Positions 36,356-46,171 of a stretch of 64,000 bases of DNA are shown here, piece by piece. The notes beneath the pieces were generated by a model that did not search any database, was not told the origin of the DNA, and saw only the letters and a program-made list of their open reading frames with translations. The stretch comes from Ruegeria sediminis (GTDB lineage Bacteria > Pseudomonadota > Alphaproteobacteria > Rhodobacterales > Rhodobacteraceae): positions 1-64,000 of the forward strand of contig NZ_VCPD01000002.1 in NCBI RefSeq assembly GCF_005938215.1, in the 5' to 3' direction. Both the position numbers and the translations under genes were made by a program. Position 1 is the first letter of the stretch. The number at the start of each line of letters is the position of its first letter.

Positions 36356-37774
36356 ATGACAGGCGCAGTATCGCCGCTCAAAATCATCGCGGTGGGCGTA
36401 GGCTTGCTGGCTGTCGCCGGGTGTGAAACTCCGGTGCCGCCGTCAGATGGCGTTATCCTCGAGGACGCGTTGCCGGAGGGAACCGTGATCCCGGCGGCAT
36501 GGTCTACATCCGGAGCACCAAGCTCGGCCGTCAAGGGCGATTGGGTTGCGTCCTTCCGAGATCCGAACCTCACGAACCTGGTTAATGAGGCGCTGCGCAA
36601 CAACCGCGATATGGCCGCCGCGGTGGCGCGGGTGGAGGCGGCAATGCAGACGGTGGTGATTGCCGGTTCGCCTTTGCTGCCCCAGATCGGGCTCGAAGCC
36701 GGCGCGCAAGCCTCGCGCCTGACGGACAGGGACGGTCGGCTTGACCTGAATCGCACCAGCCAGGTGCTCGGCGGCGCGCTCGCTGCGTCCTGGGAAATCG
36801 ACGTATGGGGGCGGCTGCGCAGCGACAAGGCGGCCAGCGCGGCCCTTGCCGGCAGCATCGCCGACGACGCCCGTTTCCTGCAGCAGTCCATTGCGGCGAC
36901 AGTCGCAAGGAGCTGGGTCGCGAATATCGAGATCGCACAATTGGCGGCGGTCAGCCGCGAGGCGACGGAAGTCTACGAGAACCTGCTGATCATCTCGGAC
37001 GAAAGGGCGGCCGCAGGCGCCGTCTCGGATTTCGACGTCGTTCAGGCCAGGGCGCGCGTTGCCGCCGCAAAGGCGGCCACCAGCCAGATCACCACCGATC
37101 AGAACACGGCCATCGGCAGCCTCGAGGTACTGCTTGGACGATACCCCGGTCTCAGGCTCAAGCCGGCGGCAAGCTTTCCTCGGATGCCCGGATCGCTGCC
37201 AGCCTCGGGGTTGCCGCTGTCTCTGCTTGACCGCCGTCCCGACGTTTCGGCGGCCCGGAACAAGGTCAAGGCGGCGTTTTACAACGTCAAGGTGGCGGAA
37301 CTGACCAGGTTGCCCGGCATCTCGCTGAATGCGGCGGGCGGGGCGCTGCTGGAACCGAATCTCTCGTTGCTGGGGACCAATCCCGATTTCCTGCGGATTG
37401 GCGTGAACCTACTTCAACCGATTTTCGCCGGTGGCGCGATAGACGCCGACGTCGCGAGAATGACATCCAGACAGGCTGCCGCCGTGGCGGAATACGGCCA
37501 GACGGTCCTTGAAGCTTTCAAGGAGGTGGAAACTGCGCTGGCCAACGAAAAGGCACTTCGCGCCGAACTGGCAAATTGGCAGGAGTCCCTAAAAGATTCC
37601 GACGAAGCACTGGAACTTGCAAACGACCGCTATGTCCAAGGGACGATCGACATGACCGGGCTTCTTGTCCTGCAGCAGTTCCAGCTTGAGCGCCAGGTCA
37701 ACGTCATCCAGGCCCAAGCGGCGCTGCTCAACAACCGGATTCTGCTTTACATGGCATTGGGCGAGCCGATTTAG
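36356..37774 (+). CDS. Outer-membrane efflux lipoprotein, NodT/TolC family
   Basis: The product is 472 aa with a lipoprotein signal (LLAVAGC, acylated cysteine at residue 23). The tandem repeats with LVNEALRNNRDMAAAVARVE and WEIDVWGRLRSDKAAS are characteristic of NodT-type TolC proteins. DRRPDVSAARNKVKAAFYNV is the conserved second-half motif. It forms the trimeric outer-membrane channel that would dock with the HlyD adaptor upstream. It is convergent with the LacI-type regulator, 33 bp apart. Confidence 0.92.
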   Translation: MTGAVSPLKIIAVGVGLLAVAGCETPVPPSDGVILEDALPEGTVIPAAWSTSGAPSSAVKGDWVASFRDPNLTNLVNEALRNNRDMAAAVARVEAAMQTVVIAGSPLLPQIGLEAGAQASRLTDRDGRLDLNRTSQVLGGALAASWEIDVWGRLRSDKAASAALAGSIADDARFLQQSIAATVARSWVANIEIAQLAAVSREATEVYENLLIISDERAAAGAVSDFDVVQARARVAAAKAATSQITTDQNTAIGSLEVLLGRYPGLRLKPAASFPRMPGSLPASGLPLSLLDRRPDVSAARNKVKAAFYNVKVAELTRLPGISLNAAGGALLEPNLSLLGTNPDFLRIGVNLLQPIFAGGAIDADVARMTSRQAAAVAEYGQTVLEAFKEVETALANEKALRAELANWQESLKDSDEALELANDRYVQGTIDMTGLLVLQQFQLERQVNVIQAQAALLNNRILLYMALGEPI

Positions 37775-37807
37775 AGCGGAACAGACGGGTTGTATCCATC
37801 ATCTTGG

Positions 37808-38863
37808 TTAACCGCCTTTAGCCGAACGCGCCGCGGAAACACCTTGATCAACCGCGCTCGTGCTGGCGCGCCGGATGACGTCGAAGCCGATATCGACGAT
37901 GGGTTCGCCAACTTTCTTTCCTTCCAATCGGTCCAGAAGCATTCCGATGGCGCGGCGGCCCATCTCGTAACGGTCGATCCTGACGGTGCTGATGGCTGGG
38001 ACGGCAGCGGCGGCCATTTCGAGGTCGTTGAATCCTATGATTCCCATCTGCTCCGGCACCGCTATCCCGCGCGCCTGGCATTCGAACAAGGCCCCCAGCG
38101 CCAGGTCGTCGTTGCCGCAGGCCACCGCGTCGATGTCCGTCGCCGTGTCCAAAAGCTGCGAGAACAGGGCACGGCCGCGGGCGACGCCTGACGGTTCGGG
38201 TGTCAAAAGCTCGATCGGCTTGGCGCCGGGCAAGGCCGCCAACGCCTCGCGATAGCCGTCCCGCCGCCGCATCATGCGAGGGTCTTTCCGGGCCCCCAGA
38301 AAGGCGATCCGGCGGTAACCGCAGTCGATCAGGTGCGTGACTGCGGCGCGTGCGGCGTCCTTGTGCGAACAGCCGATCCCCATGTCGATTGCCGGCCCGT
38401 GTTCCATGATCTGGACAATCGGAAACTCAGCGTCCGCAAGGAAGCTTCGCGTCGTTTCAGACTGATCCAGACCGGCCAGCAGCATCGCCGCGGGACGCTG
38501 CCAGGCAAAGAGCGCGACGAGCCTGTCCTCCTCCTGCTCGGAATAGCGAGTGTTACCGATCTGGATATGGAAGCGTGTCGGGGCGACCTTGTCGTAGATG
38601 CCGCGAATGACATCGGCATAAACGCTGTTGGTCAGGCTTGGCAAAAGAACTGCGATCACGTTGCTCTGGCCCGAAGCGAGGATCTGCGCCTGCACGTTCG
38701 GCACGTAGTTCAACTCTCGAATCGCTTCCTCGATTCGGTTGCGCAACTCCTCGGATACCTGGTTCGGGTCACGGATCGCCCGGGACACCGTGATGGCCCC
38801 GACACCCGCGAGCCGTGCTACGTCGGCGATAGTCGGACGACCGCTTGCCCTTCGTGTTTTCAT
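37808..38863 (-). CDS. LacI family transcriptional regulator of the sugar-acid operon
   Basis: The product is 351 aa from ATG 38861-38863 with AGAGGA upstream. The N-terminal helix-turn-helix and hinge read PTIADVARLAGVGAITVSRA, followed by NQVSEELRNRIEEAI and LNYVPN. The effector domain has IGFNDLEMAAAAVPAISTVR near the C-terminus, resembling gluconate-type GntR proteins. It is divergent from the TRAP operon, and a perfect 16-bp palindrome sits directly at the operon promoter. Repression relieved by a sugar acid or a keto-deoxy intermediate is the expected mode. Confidence 0.92.
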   Translation of the reverse strand: MKTRRASGRPTIADVARLAGVGAITVSRAIRDPNQVSEELRNRIEEAIRELNYVPNVQAQILASGQSNVIAVLLPSLTNSVYADVIRGIYDKVAPTRFHIQIGNTRYSEQEEDRLVALFAWQRPAAMLLAGLDQSETTRSFLADAEFPIVQIMEHGPAIDMGIGCSHKDAARAAVTHLIDCGYRRIAFLGARKDPRMMRRRDGYREALAALPGAKPIELLTPEPSGVARGRALFSQLLDTATDIDAVACGNDDLALGALFECQARGIAVPEQMGIIGFNDLEMAAAAVPAISTVRIDRYEMGRRAIGMLLDRLEGKKVGEPIVDIGFDVIRRASTSAVDQGVSAARSAKGG

Positions 38864-38924
38864 GTTTTTCCTCTTTGCGCCGCCGAACTGCCCTTGTTCC
38901 GCCAATTCCCGCCCGGTGGGCCGA

Positions 38925-38953
38925 TTGACAGGTTGGTAGCGTTGTCATATACG
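38925..38953 (+). promoter_or_regulatory. Promoter of the TRAP/sugar-acid operon
   Basis: TTGACA at 38925-38930 is followed after exactly 17 bp by TATACG at 38948-38953. The -35 box is a perfect consensus match. The LacI-type operator begins at the next base, so repressor binding would cover the start site. The dctP ATG is 64 bp downstream of the -10 box. Confidence 0.75.
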
Positions 38954-38969
38954 ATGGTAACGTTACCAT
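38954..38969. promoter_or_regulatory. LacI-type operator, perfect 16-bp palindrome
   Basis: ATGGTAACGTTACCAT is a perfect inverted repeat with the central CG typical of LacI/GntR-family operators. It lies immediately downstream of the -10 box in the divergent regulator/TRAP intergenic region, an arrangement that fits classical repression. The adjacent LacI gene is the obvious ligand. Confidence 0.8.
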
Positions 38970-39017
38970 GATTTCAGGATCGGTCAATGCGCCGATCAAA
39001 AATGGAGGAGAATCCAC

Positions 39018-40037
39018 ATGAAATGGTTGAAAGCTGGCTTGGCCGCCGGGGCGCTGACGGCTGTCTTGTCCCCGGGCGCTACGGCGCAGGAATTCAGCTT
39101 CAAATTCCAGTCGAGCGATCCCGCCGGGAACCCGAACTTCGAGCTTCAGCAGGGCTGGACCGAGGCGGTTGCAGAAAAGTCCGGTGGCCGAATCGCCATC
39201 GAACTTCTGCCGGTCGAATCGATCGTCGCCCACAACGAGACTCAGGACGCGATCGCGGCAGGCATCCTCGACGGGCACATCACCGACACCTCGTACTTCT
39301 CGGGCAAGGACCCGGCGTTCGGCCTGATCGCAAACCCGGTCGGCGCATGGTCGGACCCGCAGGAAATGTTCGACTTCATGACCACCGGCGGCGGCAAGGA
39401 ACTGATGAACGAACTGGTCGAACCCTACGGCCTGCATTTCATCGGCGCTACGACGCCCGGGCTCGAAGCCTTCCTGTCGAAAGTGCCGCTTGAAGGCGTT
39501 GACGACCTTCAGGGCTTGAAGATGCGCGCGCCCGAAGGGCTGGTGCAGCAGGTCTTCGCTGCGGCCGGCGCCGCCCCCGTGAACCTGCCGGGTTCCGAGG
39601 TGTTCACCTCGCTCGACAAGGGCGTGATCGACGCAGCCGACTACACCGTGTTCTCGACCAACCACCAGCAGGGCATGCATGACGTGGCGCCGCATCCGGT
39701 CTATCCGGGCTTCCACTCGATGCCGCTGGTCGAAATCTCGATGAACAAGGGCAAGTGGGACGCGCTGCCTGACGACCTCAAGGCGGTAATGGAAGAAACG
39801 GTCGCCGAGTTCGCGCAGACGCAGGTCGCGGCCTTGGCGGAACGCGACATGAAAGCCGTCGAAGAAGCCCAGGCAAGCGGTACGATCACCGTCCACGACT
39901 GGCCCGCGGAGGAACGCGCCAAGTTCCGGGAAATCGCGACCGGTGAATGGGCGAAGGTGGCCGAACGTTCGGACAACGCGCAAAAGGTCTATGACGCGCT
40001 GACCACCTACCTCAAGGAAAACGGCCTGATGAACTGA
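39018..40037 (+). CDS. dctP: TRAP transporter substrate-binding protein (DctP family)
   Basis: The product is 339 aa with a signal peptide ending near residue 24 (GATAQ). The DctP fold is shown by SGGRIAIELLPVESIVAHNE, then DGHITDTSYFSGKDPAFGL, and by LQGLKMRAPEGLVQQVFAAA, which holds the conserved carboxylate-binding arginine. GAGGAG precedes the ATG. It should bind a sugar-derived carboxylate in the periplasm. It heads an operon of two permease subunits, two dehydratases and a kinase. Confidence 0.92.
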   Translation: MKWLKAGLAAGALTAVLSPGATAQEFSFKFQSSDPAGNPNFELQQGWTEAVAEKSGGRIAIELLPVESIVAHNETQDAIAAGILDGHITDTSYFSGKDPAFGLIANPVGAWSDPQEMFDFMTTGGGKELMNELVEPYGLHFIGATTPGLEAFLSKVPLEGVDDLQGLKMRAPEGLVQQVFAAAGAAPVNLPGSEVFTSLDKGVIDAADYTVFSTNHQQGMHDVAPHPVYPGFHSMPLVEISMNKGKWDALPDDLKAVMEETVAEFAQTQVAALAERDMKAVEEAQASGTITVHDWPAEERAKFREIATGEWAKVAERSDNAQKVYDALTTYLKENGLMN

Positions 40038-40052
40038 GGCGTGGCCTCGTGA

Positions 40053-40074
40053 CCGGGGCGGCGCGCCGCCCCGG
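40053..40074 (+). other. Perfect G+C palindrome between dctP and dctQ
   Basis: A 22-bp perfect inverted repeat made only of G and C (11 + 11 bases, CCGGGGCGGCG on the left arm) lies 15 bp after the dctP stop and 27 bp before dctQ. Such intercistronic stem-loops often stabilise or partly terminate the upstream message, raising binding protein over permease. No T-run follows, so full termination is unlikely. Confidence 0.6.
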
Positions 40075-40101
40075 CGAAACCACCTATTCCAAGGACACGA
40101 C

Positions 40102-40656
40102 ATGGACGGTGCAGATAATCACGTATCGCCCGAGGCGCCGGACGCGGGGCCGATCCCCGAAGCCGGTTTGCTGGGCCGCGTCATAGACCGGCTGGGCATT
40201 GTTTTGGCCATCGGCATCGTCGCGGCGATGCTCATCCTCATTCAGGAAGTGGTGCTGCGCTACGTATTCAACGCGCCCACCATCTGGGCGCATGAAACGA
40301 CCGTGTTCCTTTGCGCCATCGCCTTCATCTATGGCGGGCTCTACTGCGCCTCGCACGACAAGCATATTCGCGTCGTGCTGATCTACGATTGGCTGCCCGA
40401 TCGCGTCCGGCGGGTCTTTGACATCGTGATCTCGCTGATCTGCGCGGCGTCGTCGGCGATGTTCGCCTGGGCGGCCTGGCTGATGGTCGAGCGTGCGGTG
40501 TTCCGCCCCGATGGCAGTGTCCGCCTGGAACGTTCAGGCAGCGCGTGGGACCCGGTTTATCCCGCGCTTCTCAAACTCTTTCTTCTGGCCGTGTTGACCG
40601 TCATGGCGGTTCAGTTCCTGATCCTCGCCTGGGGCTACGCGAAAGGGCGCAAGTGA
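40102..40656 (+). CDS. dctQ: TRAP transporter small permease (DctQ)
   Basis: The product is 184 aa with four membrane segments. VLRYVFNAPTIWAHETTVFL is the DctQ family motif, and SHDKHIRVVLIYDWLPDRVR is the conserved loop. Its stop overlaps the dctM start in TGATG. It pairs with DctM in the inner membrane. Confidence 0.92.
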   Translation: MDGADNHVSPEAPDAGPIPEAGLLGRVIDRLGIVLAIGIVAAMLILIQEVVLRYVFNAPTIWAHETTVFLCAIAFIYGGLYCASHDKHIRVVLIYDWLPDRVRRVFDIVISLICAASSAMFAWAAWLMVERAVFRPDGSVRLERSGSAWDPVYPALLKLFLLAVLTVMAVQFLILAWGYAKGRK

Positions 40657-41972
40657 TGGAACTTTTCGGTTCGCTTCAGGGTCTCGGGATCGAGGCCGGT
40701 ACTTTCGTGATGTTCGTCCTGCTGCTGCTGTTGCTGCTGACGGGTATTCCGCTGGCATTCGTGACGCTGCTTGTCGCGCTCATCTTCGCGCTCGGCTGGT
40801 TTGGTCCGATGTCGGTGCCGCTTATCACCAGTCGCGTCTATTCCTTTGTTTCATCCTTCGTCTTCGTTTCGGTGCCGATGTTCGTGCTGATGGCGGCGAT
40901 CCTGGACCGTTCGGGCATCGCCCGCGACCTGTTCGACGCCATGCGGTTGATGGGCGGCAGGCTGAGAGGCGGCGTGGCGATCCAGACGATCGCCGTGGCG
41001 GTGATCCTTGCTGCGATGTCGGGCATCATCGGCGGTGAGGTGGTGCTGCTGGGCCTCGTGGCGTTGCCACAGATGCTGCGCCTGGGCTACGACCGGAAAC
41101 TGGCCATCGGCGTCGTCTGTGCGGGCGGCGCGCTGGGTACCATGGTGCCGCCCTCGATCGTTCTGATCATCTACGGGCTGACGGCCAACGTGTCGGTCGG
41201 TGACCTGTTCACTTCGGCCTTCGTACCCGGCCTCATGCTGGCGGGATTCTACGTCACCTATGTGCTGGTGCGTGCCTATCTCAATCCCTCGCTCGCGCCT
41301 GTGGTCGAAGGCCCGCCAACCCCGACGGCGGAAAAGCTGCGCCTGCTCAAGGGCCTGTTCCTGCCGATCTGCGTGGTGATCTTGGTGCTGGGCTCGATCT
41401 ATGGCGGCATTGCCAGTGTGACCGAGGCTTCGGCCGTCGGCGTGCTTGGCGTGACCTTGTCGACCATGATCCGCGGAGAGTTCACGATCGAACTGATGAA
41501 GGGCGCGGCGCTGCAGACGCTCCGGACCGTCGGCATGATCGTCTGGATCGGGATAGGGGCCTCGGCGCTGGTCGGCGTCTTCAACCTGATGGGGGGGATC
41601 AAGTTCGTGTCCGACCTTATCACCGGTATCTCGGACAACCCCACGATCATCCTGATCTTCATGATGCTGATCCTGTTCGTGCTGGGCATGTTCCTGGACT
41701 GGGTCGGGATCGCGCTGCTGACCATGCCGATCTTCGTGCCTATCATCGTCAAGCTTGGCTATGACCCGGTCTGGTTCGGCGTTCTTTTCGCCATGAACAT
41801 GCAGGTCTCGTTCCTGTCGCCGCCTTTCGGTCCTGCGGCCTTTTACCTGAAAAGCGTCGCGCCTCCCGATATCAGCCTGGGTGAGATCTTCCGCTCGCTG
41901 CTGCCGTTCATCTGCCTGCAGATTCTTGCGGTGGCGGTTCTGATCGCCTTCCCGGGCATCACCGGACGCTGA
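40656..41972 (+). CDS. dctM: TRAP transporter large permease (DctM)
   Basis: The product is 438 aa with about 12 membrane segments. ATG 40656 overlaps the dctQ stop; the frame extends 5' inside dctQ but that is not used. GTMVPPSIVLIIYGLTANVS and FLDWVGIALLTMPIFVPII are DctM hallmarks. It drives Na+-coupled uptake of the DctP ligand. Confidence 0.93.
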   Translation: MELFGSLQGLGIEAGTFVMFVLLLLLLLTGIPLAFVTLLVALIFALGWFGPMSVPLITSRVYSFVSSFVFVSVPMFVLMAAILDRSGIARDLFDAMRLMGGRLRGGVAIQTIAVAVILAAMSGIIGGEVVLLGLVALPQMLRLGYDRKLAIGVVCAGGALGTMVPPSIVLIIYGLTANVSVGDLFTSAFVPGLMLAGFYVTYVLVRAYLNPSLAPVVEGPPTPTAEKLRLLKGLFLPICVVILVLGSIYGGIASVTEASAVGVLGVTLSTMIRGEFTIELMKGAALQTLRTVGMIVWIGIGASALVGVFNLMGGIKFVSDLITGISDNPTIILIFMMLILFVLGMFLDWVGIALLTMPIFVPIIVKLGYDPVWFGVLFAMNMQVSFLSPPFGPAAFYLKSVAPPDISLGEIFRSLLPFICLQILAVAVLIAFPGITGR

Positions 41973-41982
41973 GGAACAAGCA

Positions 41983-43179
41983 ATGCGGATCGAACGGATC
42001 GAAACGCTGCGGCTGAAGGAATTCCCCAACCTCGTCTGGGTCGAGGTCGTCGCCGATGACGGCACGCGCGGCTTGGGCGAGACGTTCTTCGGCGCCAGCG
42101 CGGTCGAGGCCTATGTCCACGACTGGTGCGCGCCAAGACTGTTGGGCCGCGATCCACTGGCGATCCCGGCGAGGCGAACAGAACTGAAGGACTACATCGG
42201 CTGGCGCGGGGCAGGGGTTGAGACACGGGCGCTTTCGGCCATCGACATCGCGCTGTGGGACCTGTTCGCCAAGACAAACGAACGGCCCGTTGCGGACATG
42301 CTGGGAGGGCGCGCGCGCGATGCGGTGCGCACCTACAACACCTGCGCCGGCTACCGCTATGTGCGCAGCGCCGTGGGCCAGCGCGTGTCGAATTGGCAGG
42401 CGGGCGAAACCGAGGGACCATACGAAGATCTGGACGCCTTCCTGTACAGGGCGGACGAACTTGCCCAATCGCTGCTGGATCAGGGCATCACGGCGATGAA
42501 GATCTGGCCTTTCGACCCGGCGGCGGAACGCAGCGGCGGCTGGGACATCACGGCGGAAGAGCTGAAGACTGCGCTGGAGCCCTTCGAGAAGATCCGCAAC
42601 TCGGTGGGCGACCAGATGGACATCATGGTCGAGTTCCACTCGCTTTGGTCGCCGCCGATGGCGCGGCGCCTGGCCCATGAGTTGCGCGACTACGGCACCT
42701 ATTGGCACGAGGATCCGTTCCGGCTGGAAAACCTGTCGGACCTAAAGGAATACGCCCGACATACCGAGGCGATGATCTGCTGCTCGGAAACGCTGCCTTC
42801 GATCCACGCGTTCCGCGAATATTTCGAAACCGGGGTGGCCGGGGTTGCGATGCTTGACCTGTCGTGGTGCGGCGGTCTGAGCGAGGCGCGCAAGATCGCG
42901 GGTATGGCCGAAGCTTACGGAGTGCCGGTCGCGCCGCATGACTGTACGGGGCCGGTGGTTTTCGCTGCGTCCTGCCAGTTCTCGCTCCATGCGCCCAACA
43001 CGCTCATCCAGGAATCCGTGCGCGCCTTCTACACCGGCTGGTATCGCGAACTCGTCAGCGGGCTGCCCGTCGTCAAGGACGGCATGATTACCGTTCCCGA
43101 CTTGCCGGGCCACGGAGTATCTCTCTTGCCCGGCCTGCATGAGCGTCCCGACGCGATACGCCGGGTCACGAAAGAATAG
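41983..43179 (+). CDS. Enolase-superfamily sugar-acid dehydratase (mandelate racemase type)
   Basis: The product is 398 aa. N-terminal capping domain to about residue 115, then the barrel. Likely catalytic residues are K173 (MKIWPF), metal ligands E217 (VEFHS), E243 (HEDP) and E269 (SET), and the D292/H319 pair (LDLSW, APHD). H219, two residues after the first metal ligand, is placed as in D-galactonate-dehydratase-like enzymes. It should dehydrate a sugar acid to a 2-keto-3-deoxy acid. It is followed by a second, unrelated dehydratase and a kinase, so the operon handles one or two sugar acids. The exact stereochemistry is not predictable here. Confidence 0.85.
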   Translation: MRIERIETLRLKEFPNLVWVEVVADDGTRGLGETFFGASAVEAYVHDWCAPRLLGRDPLAIPARRTELKDYIGWRGAGVETRALSAIDIALWDLFAKTNERPVADMLGGRARDAVRTYNTCAGYRYVRSAVGQRVSNWQAGETEGPYEDLDAFLYRADELAQSLLDQGITAMKIWPFDPAAERSGGWDITAEELKTALEPFEKIRNSVGDQMDIMVEFHSLWSPPMARRLAHELRDYGTYWHEDPFRLENLSDLKEYARHTEAMICCSETLPSIHAFREYFETGVAGVAMLDLSWCGGLSEARKIAGMAEAYGVPVAPHDCTGPVVFAASCQFSLHAPNTLIQESVRAFYTGWYRELVSGLPVVKDGMITVPDLPGHGVSLLPGLHERPDAIRRVTKE

Positions 43180-43193
43180 GACGGAGGTTCGAG

Positions 43194-44987
43194 ATGACCG
43201 AAAACCGCGACCGCAAACTGCGCTCCCGCGCCTGGTTCGACAATCCGGACGATCCGGCGATGACCGCGCTCTATCTTGAGCGGTACCTGAACTACGGCCT
43301 GACGCGCGAAGAGCTGCAATCGGGCAAACCGATCATCGGCATCGCCCAGACCGGGAGCGACCTGTCACCGTGCAATCGTCCGCTGGTCGAACTTGCCAAG
43401 CGGACGCGCGAGGGCATCCGCGAGGCTGGTGGCATCGCCATTGAATTCCCGGTTCACCCGATTCAGGAGACGGGCAAGCGCCCAACCGCTGCTTTGGATC
43501 GCAACCTCGCCTATCTCGGGCTGGTGGAGGTTCTCTACGGCTATCCGATCGACGGCGTGGTGCTGACAACCGGTTGCGACAAGACCACCCCGGCCTGTCT
43601 TATGGCCGCCGCTACAGTGGACATTCCCGCCATCGTCCTGACCGGCGGCCCGATGCTGAACGGTTGGCACAAGGGTGAACGCGCGGGGTCAGGCACGATC
43701 ATCTGGAAGGCCCGCGAGATGCTGGCGGCGGGCGAGATCGACTATGAAGGGTTCATGGAGATGGCTGCGGCTTCGGCCCCCTCGGCCGGGTTCTGCAACA
43801 CTATGGGAACGGCCACGACGATGAACTCGCTGGCCGAGGCGCTTGGCATGTCCCTGCCGGGTTGCGCCGCGATCCCTGCACCATACCGCGAACGCGCCCA
43901 GATCGCCTATGAAACCGGAAAACGCATCGTGGACATGGTCCGCGAGGATCTGAAACCCTCGGACATCCTGACCCGCGATGCGTTCGAGAACGCGGTCGTC
44001 GTAAGCTCCGCCATCGGCGGGTCCACGAACGCGCCCATCCATATCGCGGCGATCGCCCGCCATATCGGCGTCGATTTCGACCTCACGGAATGGGAGCGGA
44101 TCGGCGGCGACGTCCCGCTGATCGTCAACCTGCAACCCGCCGGCGACTACCTGGCCGAGGATTATCACCGCGCGGGCGGGGTTCCGGCTGTCGTCGGTAC
44201 GCTGATCCAGGAAGGGCTGATACGCGAAGGCGCATTGACCGTGACCGGCCGCACCATCGGCGAGAATTGCCGGGGCGTTCTGCCAACCGATATGGACGTG
44301 ATCCGACCCTTTGCCGAGCCTTTGAAACCGGCGGCCGGATTCCGCGTCGTCACCGGCAACCTCTTCGATGCGGCGGTGATGAAAACCTCGACCATCTCCC
44401 CGGATTTCCGGCGGCGCTATCTGTCCGACCCCGACGATCCGATGGCTTTCGAGGGCCGCGCGGTGGTGTTCGACGGGCCCGAGGACTATCACGACCGTAT
44501 TGACGACCCTGGCCTGAAAATCGACGCCGATTGCATCCTCTTCATGCGCGGCACCGGGCCGATCGGCTATCCGGGCGCCGCCGAGGTGGTGAACATGCGC
44601 GCGCCCGATTACCTGTTGAAGCAGGGGGTTCAGGAACTGCCCTGCATCGGAGACGGGCGACAGTCGGGAACGTCGGGATCACCTTCGATCCTCAATGCCT
44701 CGCCCGAGGCGGCGGCGGGCGGCGGGCTTGCTGTGCTCAGAACCGGCGACCGGGTGCGCGTCGATCTCGCCAAGGGCCGGGTCGATGTGATCCTGCCCGA
44801 AGCGGAATGGAATGGGCGCCGCGCGGAACTGCAGGCCGCGGGCGGCTATGCTTACCCCGAGTCGCAGACACCCTGGCAAGAACTGCAGCGCAGCTGCGTC
44901 GATCAGCTGGCCCAGGGGATGGTTCTGAAACCGGCGGTCAGATTCCAGCGTATCGCGGCCAAGGGGCTGCCGCGCAACAATCACTGA
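43194..44987 (+). CDS. IlvD/Edd family sugar-acid dehydratase (D-xylonate dehydratase-like)
   Basis: The product is 597 aa. The Fe-S cluster cysteines are visible in [18 protein letters not shown] and [11 protein letters not shown]. The sequence pattern ([60 protein letters not shown]) is that of the xylonate/arabinonate dehydratase branch rather than IlvD or Edd proper. GGACGGAGG precedes the ATG. It converts aldonic acids to 2-keto-3-deoxy acids. It lies 14 bp after the enolase-superfamily gene and 38 bp before the kinase. Confidence 0.88.
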   Translation: MTENRDRKLRSRAWFDNPDDPAMTALYLERYLNYGLTREELQSGKPIIGIAQTGSDLSPCNRPLVELAKRTREGIREAGGIAIEFPVHPIQETGKRPTAALDRNLAYLGLVEVLYGYPIDGVVLTTGCDKTTPACLMAAATVDIPAIVLTGGPMLNGWHKGERAGSGTIIWKAREMLAAGEIDYEGFMEMAAASAPSAGFCNTMGTATTMNSLAEALGMSLPGCAAIPAPYRERAQIAYETGKRIVDMVREDLKPSDILTRDAFENAVVVSSAIGGSTNAPIHIAAIARHIGVDFDLTEWERIGGDVPLIVNLQPAGDYLAEDYHRAGGVPAVVGTLIQEGLIREGALTVTGRTIGENCRGVLPTDMDVIRPFAEPLKPAAGFRVVTGNLFDAAVMKTSTISPDFRRRYLSDPDDPMAFEGRAVVFDGPEDYHDRIDDPGLKIDADCILFMRGTGPIGYPGAAEVVNMRAPDYLLKQGVQELPCIGDGRQSGTSGSPSILNASPEAAAGGGLAVLRTGDRVRVDLAKGRVDVILPEAEWNGRRAELQAAGGYAYPESQTPWQELQRSCVDQLAQGMVLKPAVRFQRIAAKGLPRNNH

Positions 44988-45025
44988 GGCGGGAAAACCT
45001 CGCAACTCGAATACGAGGAAACGGA

Positions 45026-45937
45026 ATGACGGCTGACATCCTCTGCCTTGGCGAACCGCTCGTCGAATTCAACGAGGCCGAACCGGGTCTTTGGTGCGAG
45101 GGCTTTGGCGGCGACGTGTCGAACGTCGCCGTTGCGGCACGTCGGCAGGGCGCGTCCAGCGCGATCGTGACACGGCTCGGCAACGACGGATTCGGCGATG
45201 CGCTGATGGAGTTGTGGCGTCGCGAAGATGTCGACGCCTCGTTGGTCGAGCGTGATCCGGTGGCGCAGACCGGCCTGTATTTTGTCCGACATGGACCCGA
45301 AGGCCACAGCTTTGAATACCGTCGCGCCGGTTCCGCCGCTGCGCGCATGACGCCCGCGCAGTTGCCGCTCGACGCGATCCGGAACGCCCGCATCCTGCAT
45401 CTGTCCGGCATCACCCAGGCGATAAGCGCTGATGCCCGCGCGACCGGATTTGCCGCCATCGACGCGGCGCGCGAAGCCGGAGTCCGCGTCTCGTACGACC
45501 CCAATCTCAGGCTGTCGCTCTGGCCGCTCGAGGAAGCGCGTGAAACCATCCACCGGGCGATGGAGCGGGTGGACATCGCGCTGCCGGGGCTCGAGGACGC
45601 GCGGCTTCTGACCGGACTCGACGATCCGAAAGAAATCGTGGAATTCTACCGTGGCCTCGGCGCAAGCACGGTTGCCCTGACGCTCGGCGCCGACGGGGCC
45701 CTCGTCGCGCATGGGGACCACATCGAAACGATTCCGTCACGTCCCGCGCGCCTTGTAGACGCAACAGGTGCGGGCGACTGTTTCGATGGGGCGTTCCTTG
45801 CACGGTTGCTTCAGACCGAAGATCCGTGGGAGGCCGCGCGATACGCGGTCGTCGCCGCAGCCCTTTCGGTCGAATCACGCGGCGCCGTTGCGCCCATTCC
45901 GACCTCGGATCGGGTGCTGGCCGCGCTTTCGAATTAG
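45026..45937 (+). CDS. kdgK: PfkB-family kinase, likely 2-keto-3-deoxygluconate kinase
   Basis: The product is 303 aa from ATG 45026 (AGGAAACGGA upstream); the frame runs far 5' inside the dehydratase gene but is not coding there. GFGGDVSNVAVAARRQGAS near residue 30 is the PfkB N-terminal motif and LVDATGAGDCFDGAFLARL the C-terminal ATP/catalytic motif with the base Asp. KDG kinases fit the two preceding dehydratases that yield 2-keto-3-deoxy acids. No KDPG aldolase is in the operon, so a chromosomal copy elsewhere would finish the pathway. Confidence 0.86.
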   Translation: MTADILCLGEPLVEFNEAEPGLWCEGFGGDVSNVAVAARRQGASSAIVTRLGNDGFGDALMELWRREDVDASLVERDPVAQTGLYFVRHGPEGHSFEYRRAGSAAARMTPAQLPLDAIRNARILHLSGITQAISADARATGFAAIDAAREAGVRVSYDPNLRLSLWPLEEARETIHRAMERVDIALPGLEDARLLTGLDDPKEIVEFYRGLGASTVALTLGADGALVAHGDHIETIPSRPARLVDATGAGDCFDGAFLARLLQTEDPWEAARYAVVAAALSVESRGAVAPIPTSDRVLAALSN

Positions 45938-46171
45938 CCGCCCGGCAAGGATCATTTTGCGCTGATTTCCAGAGGCGGCGTCCTGGTGGAAACCGGTGCA
46001 AACTGAACTGACCGCAACCTTCGATTGCAAAAACAGCCATTTAGTGCCTACACTGGCCCGTATTGGAAGCCCGGGGTTCGTCTCTTGGCGACTCCGGCTT
46101 CGGCAATTGAGATCACGGTTGGTTCGCTGCTCGTTCCAAATCCGCGAGCGGCGACGAAGAAGGAGGACCAA

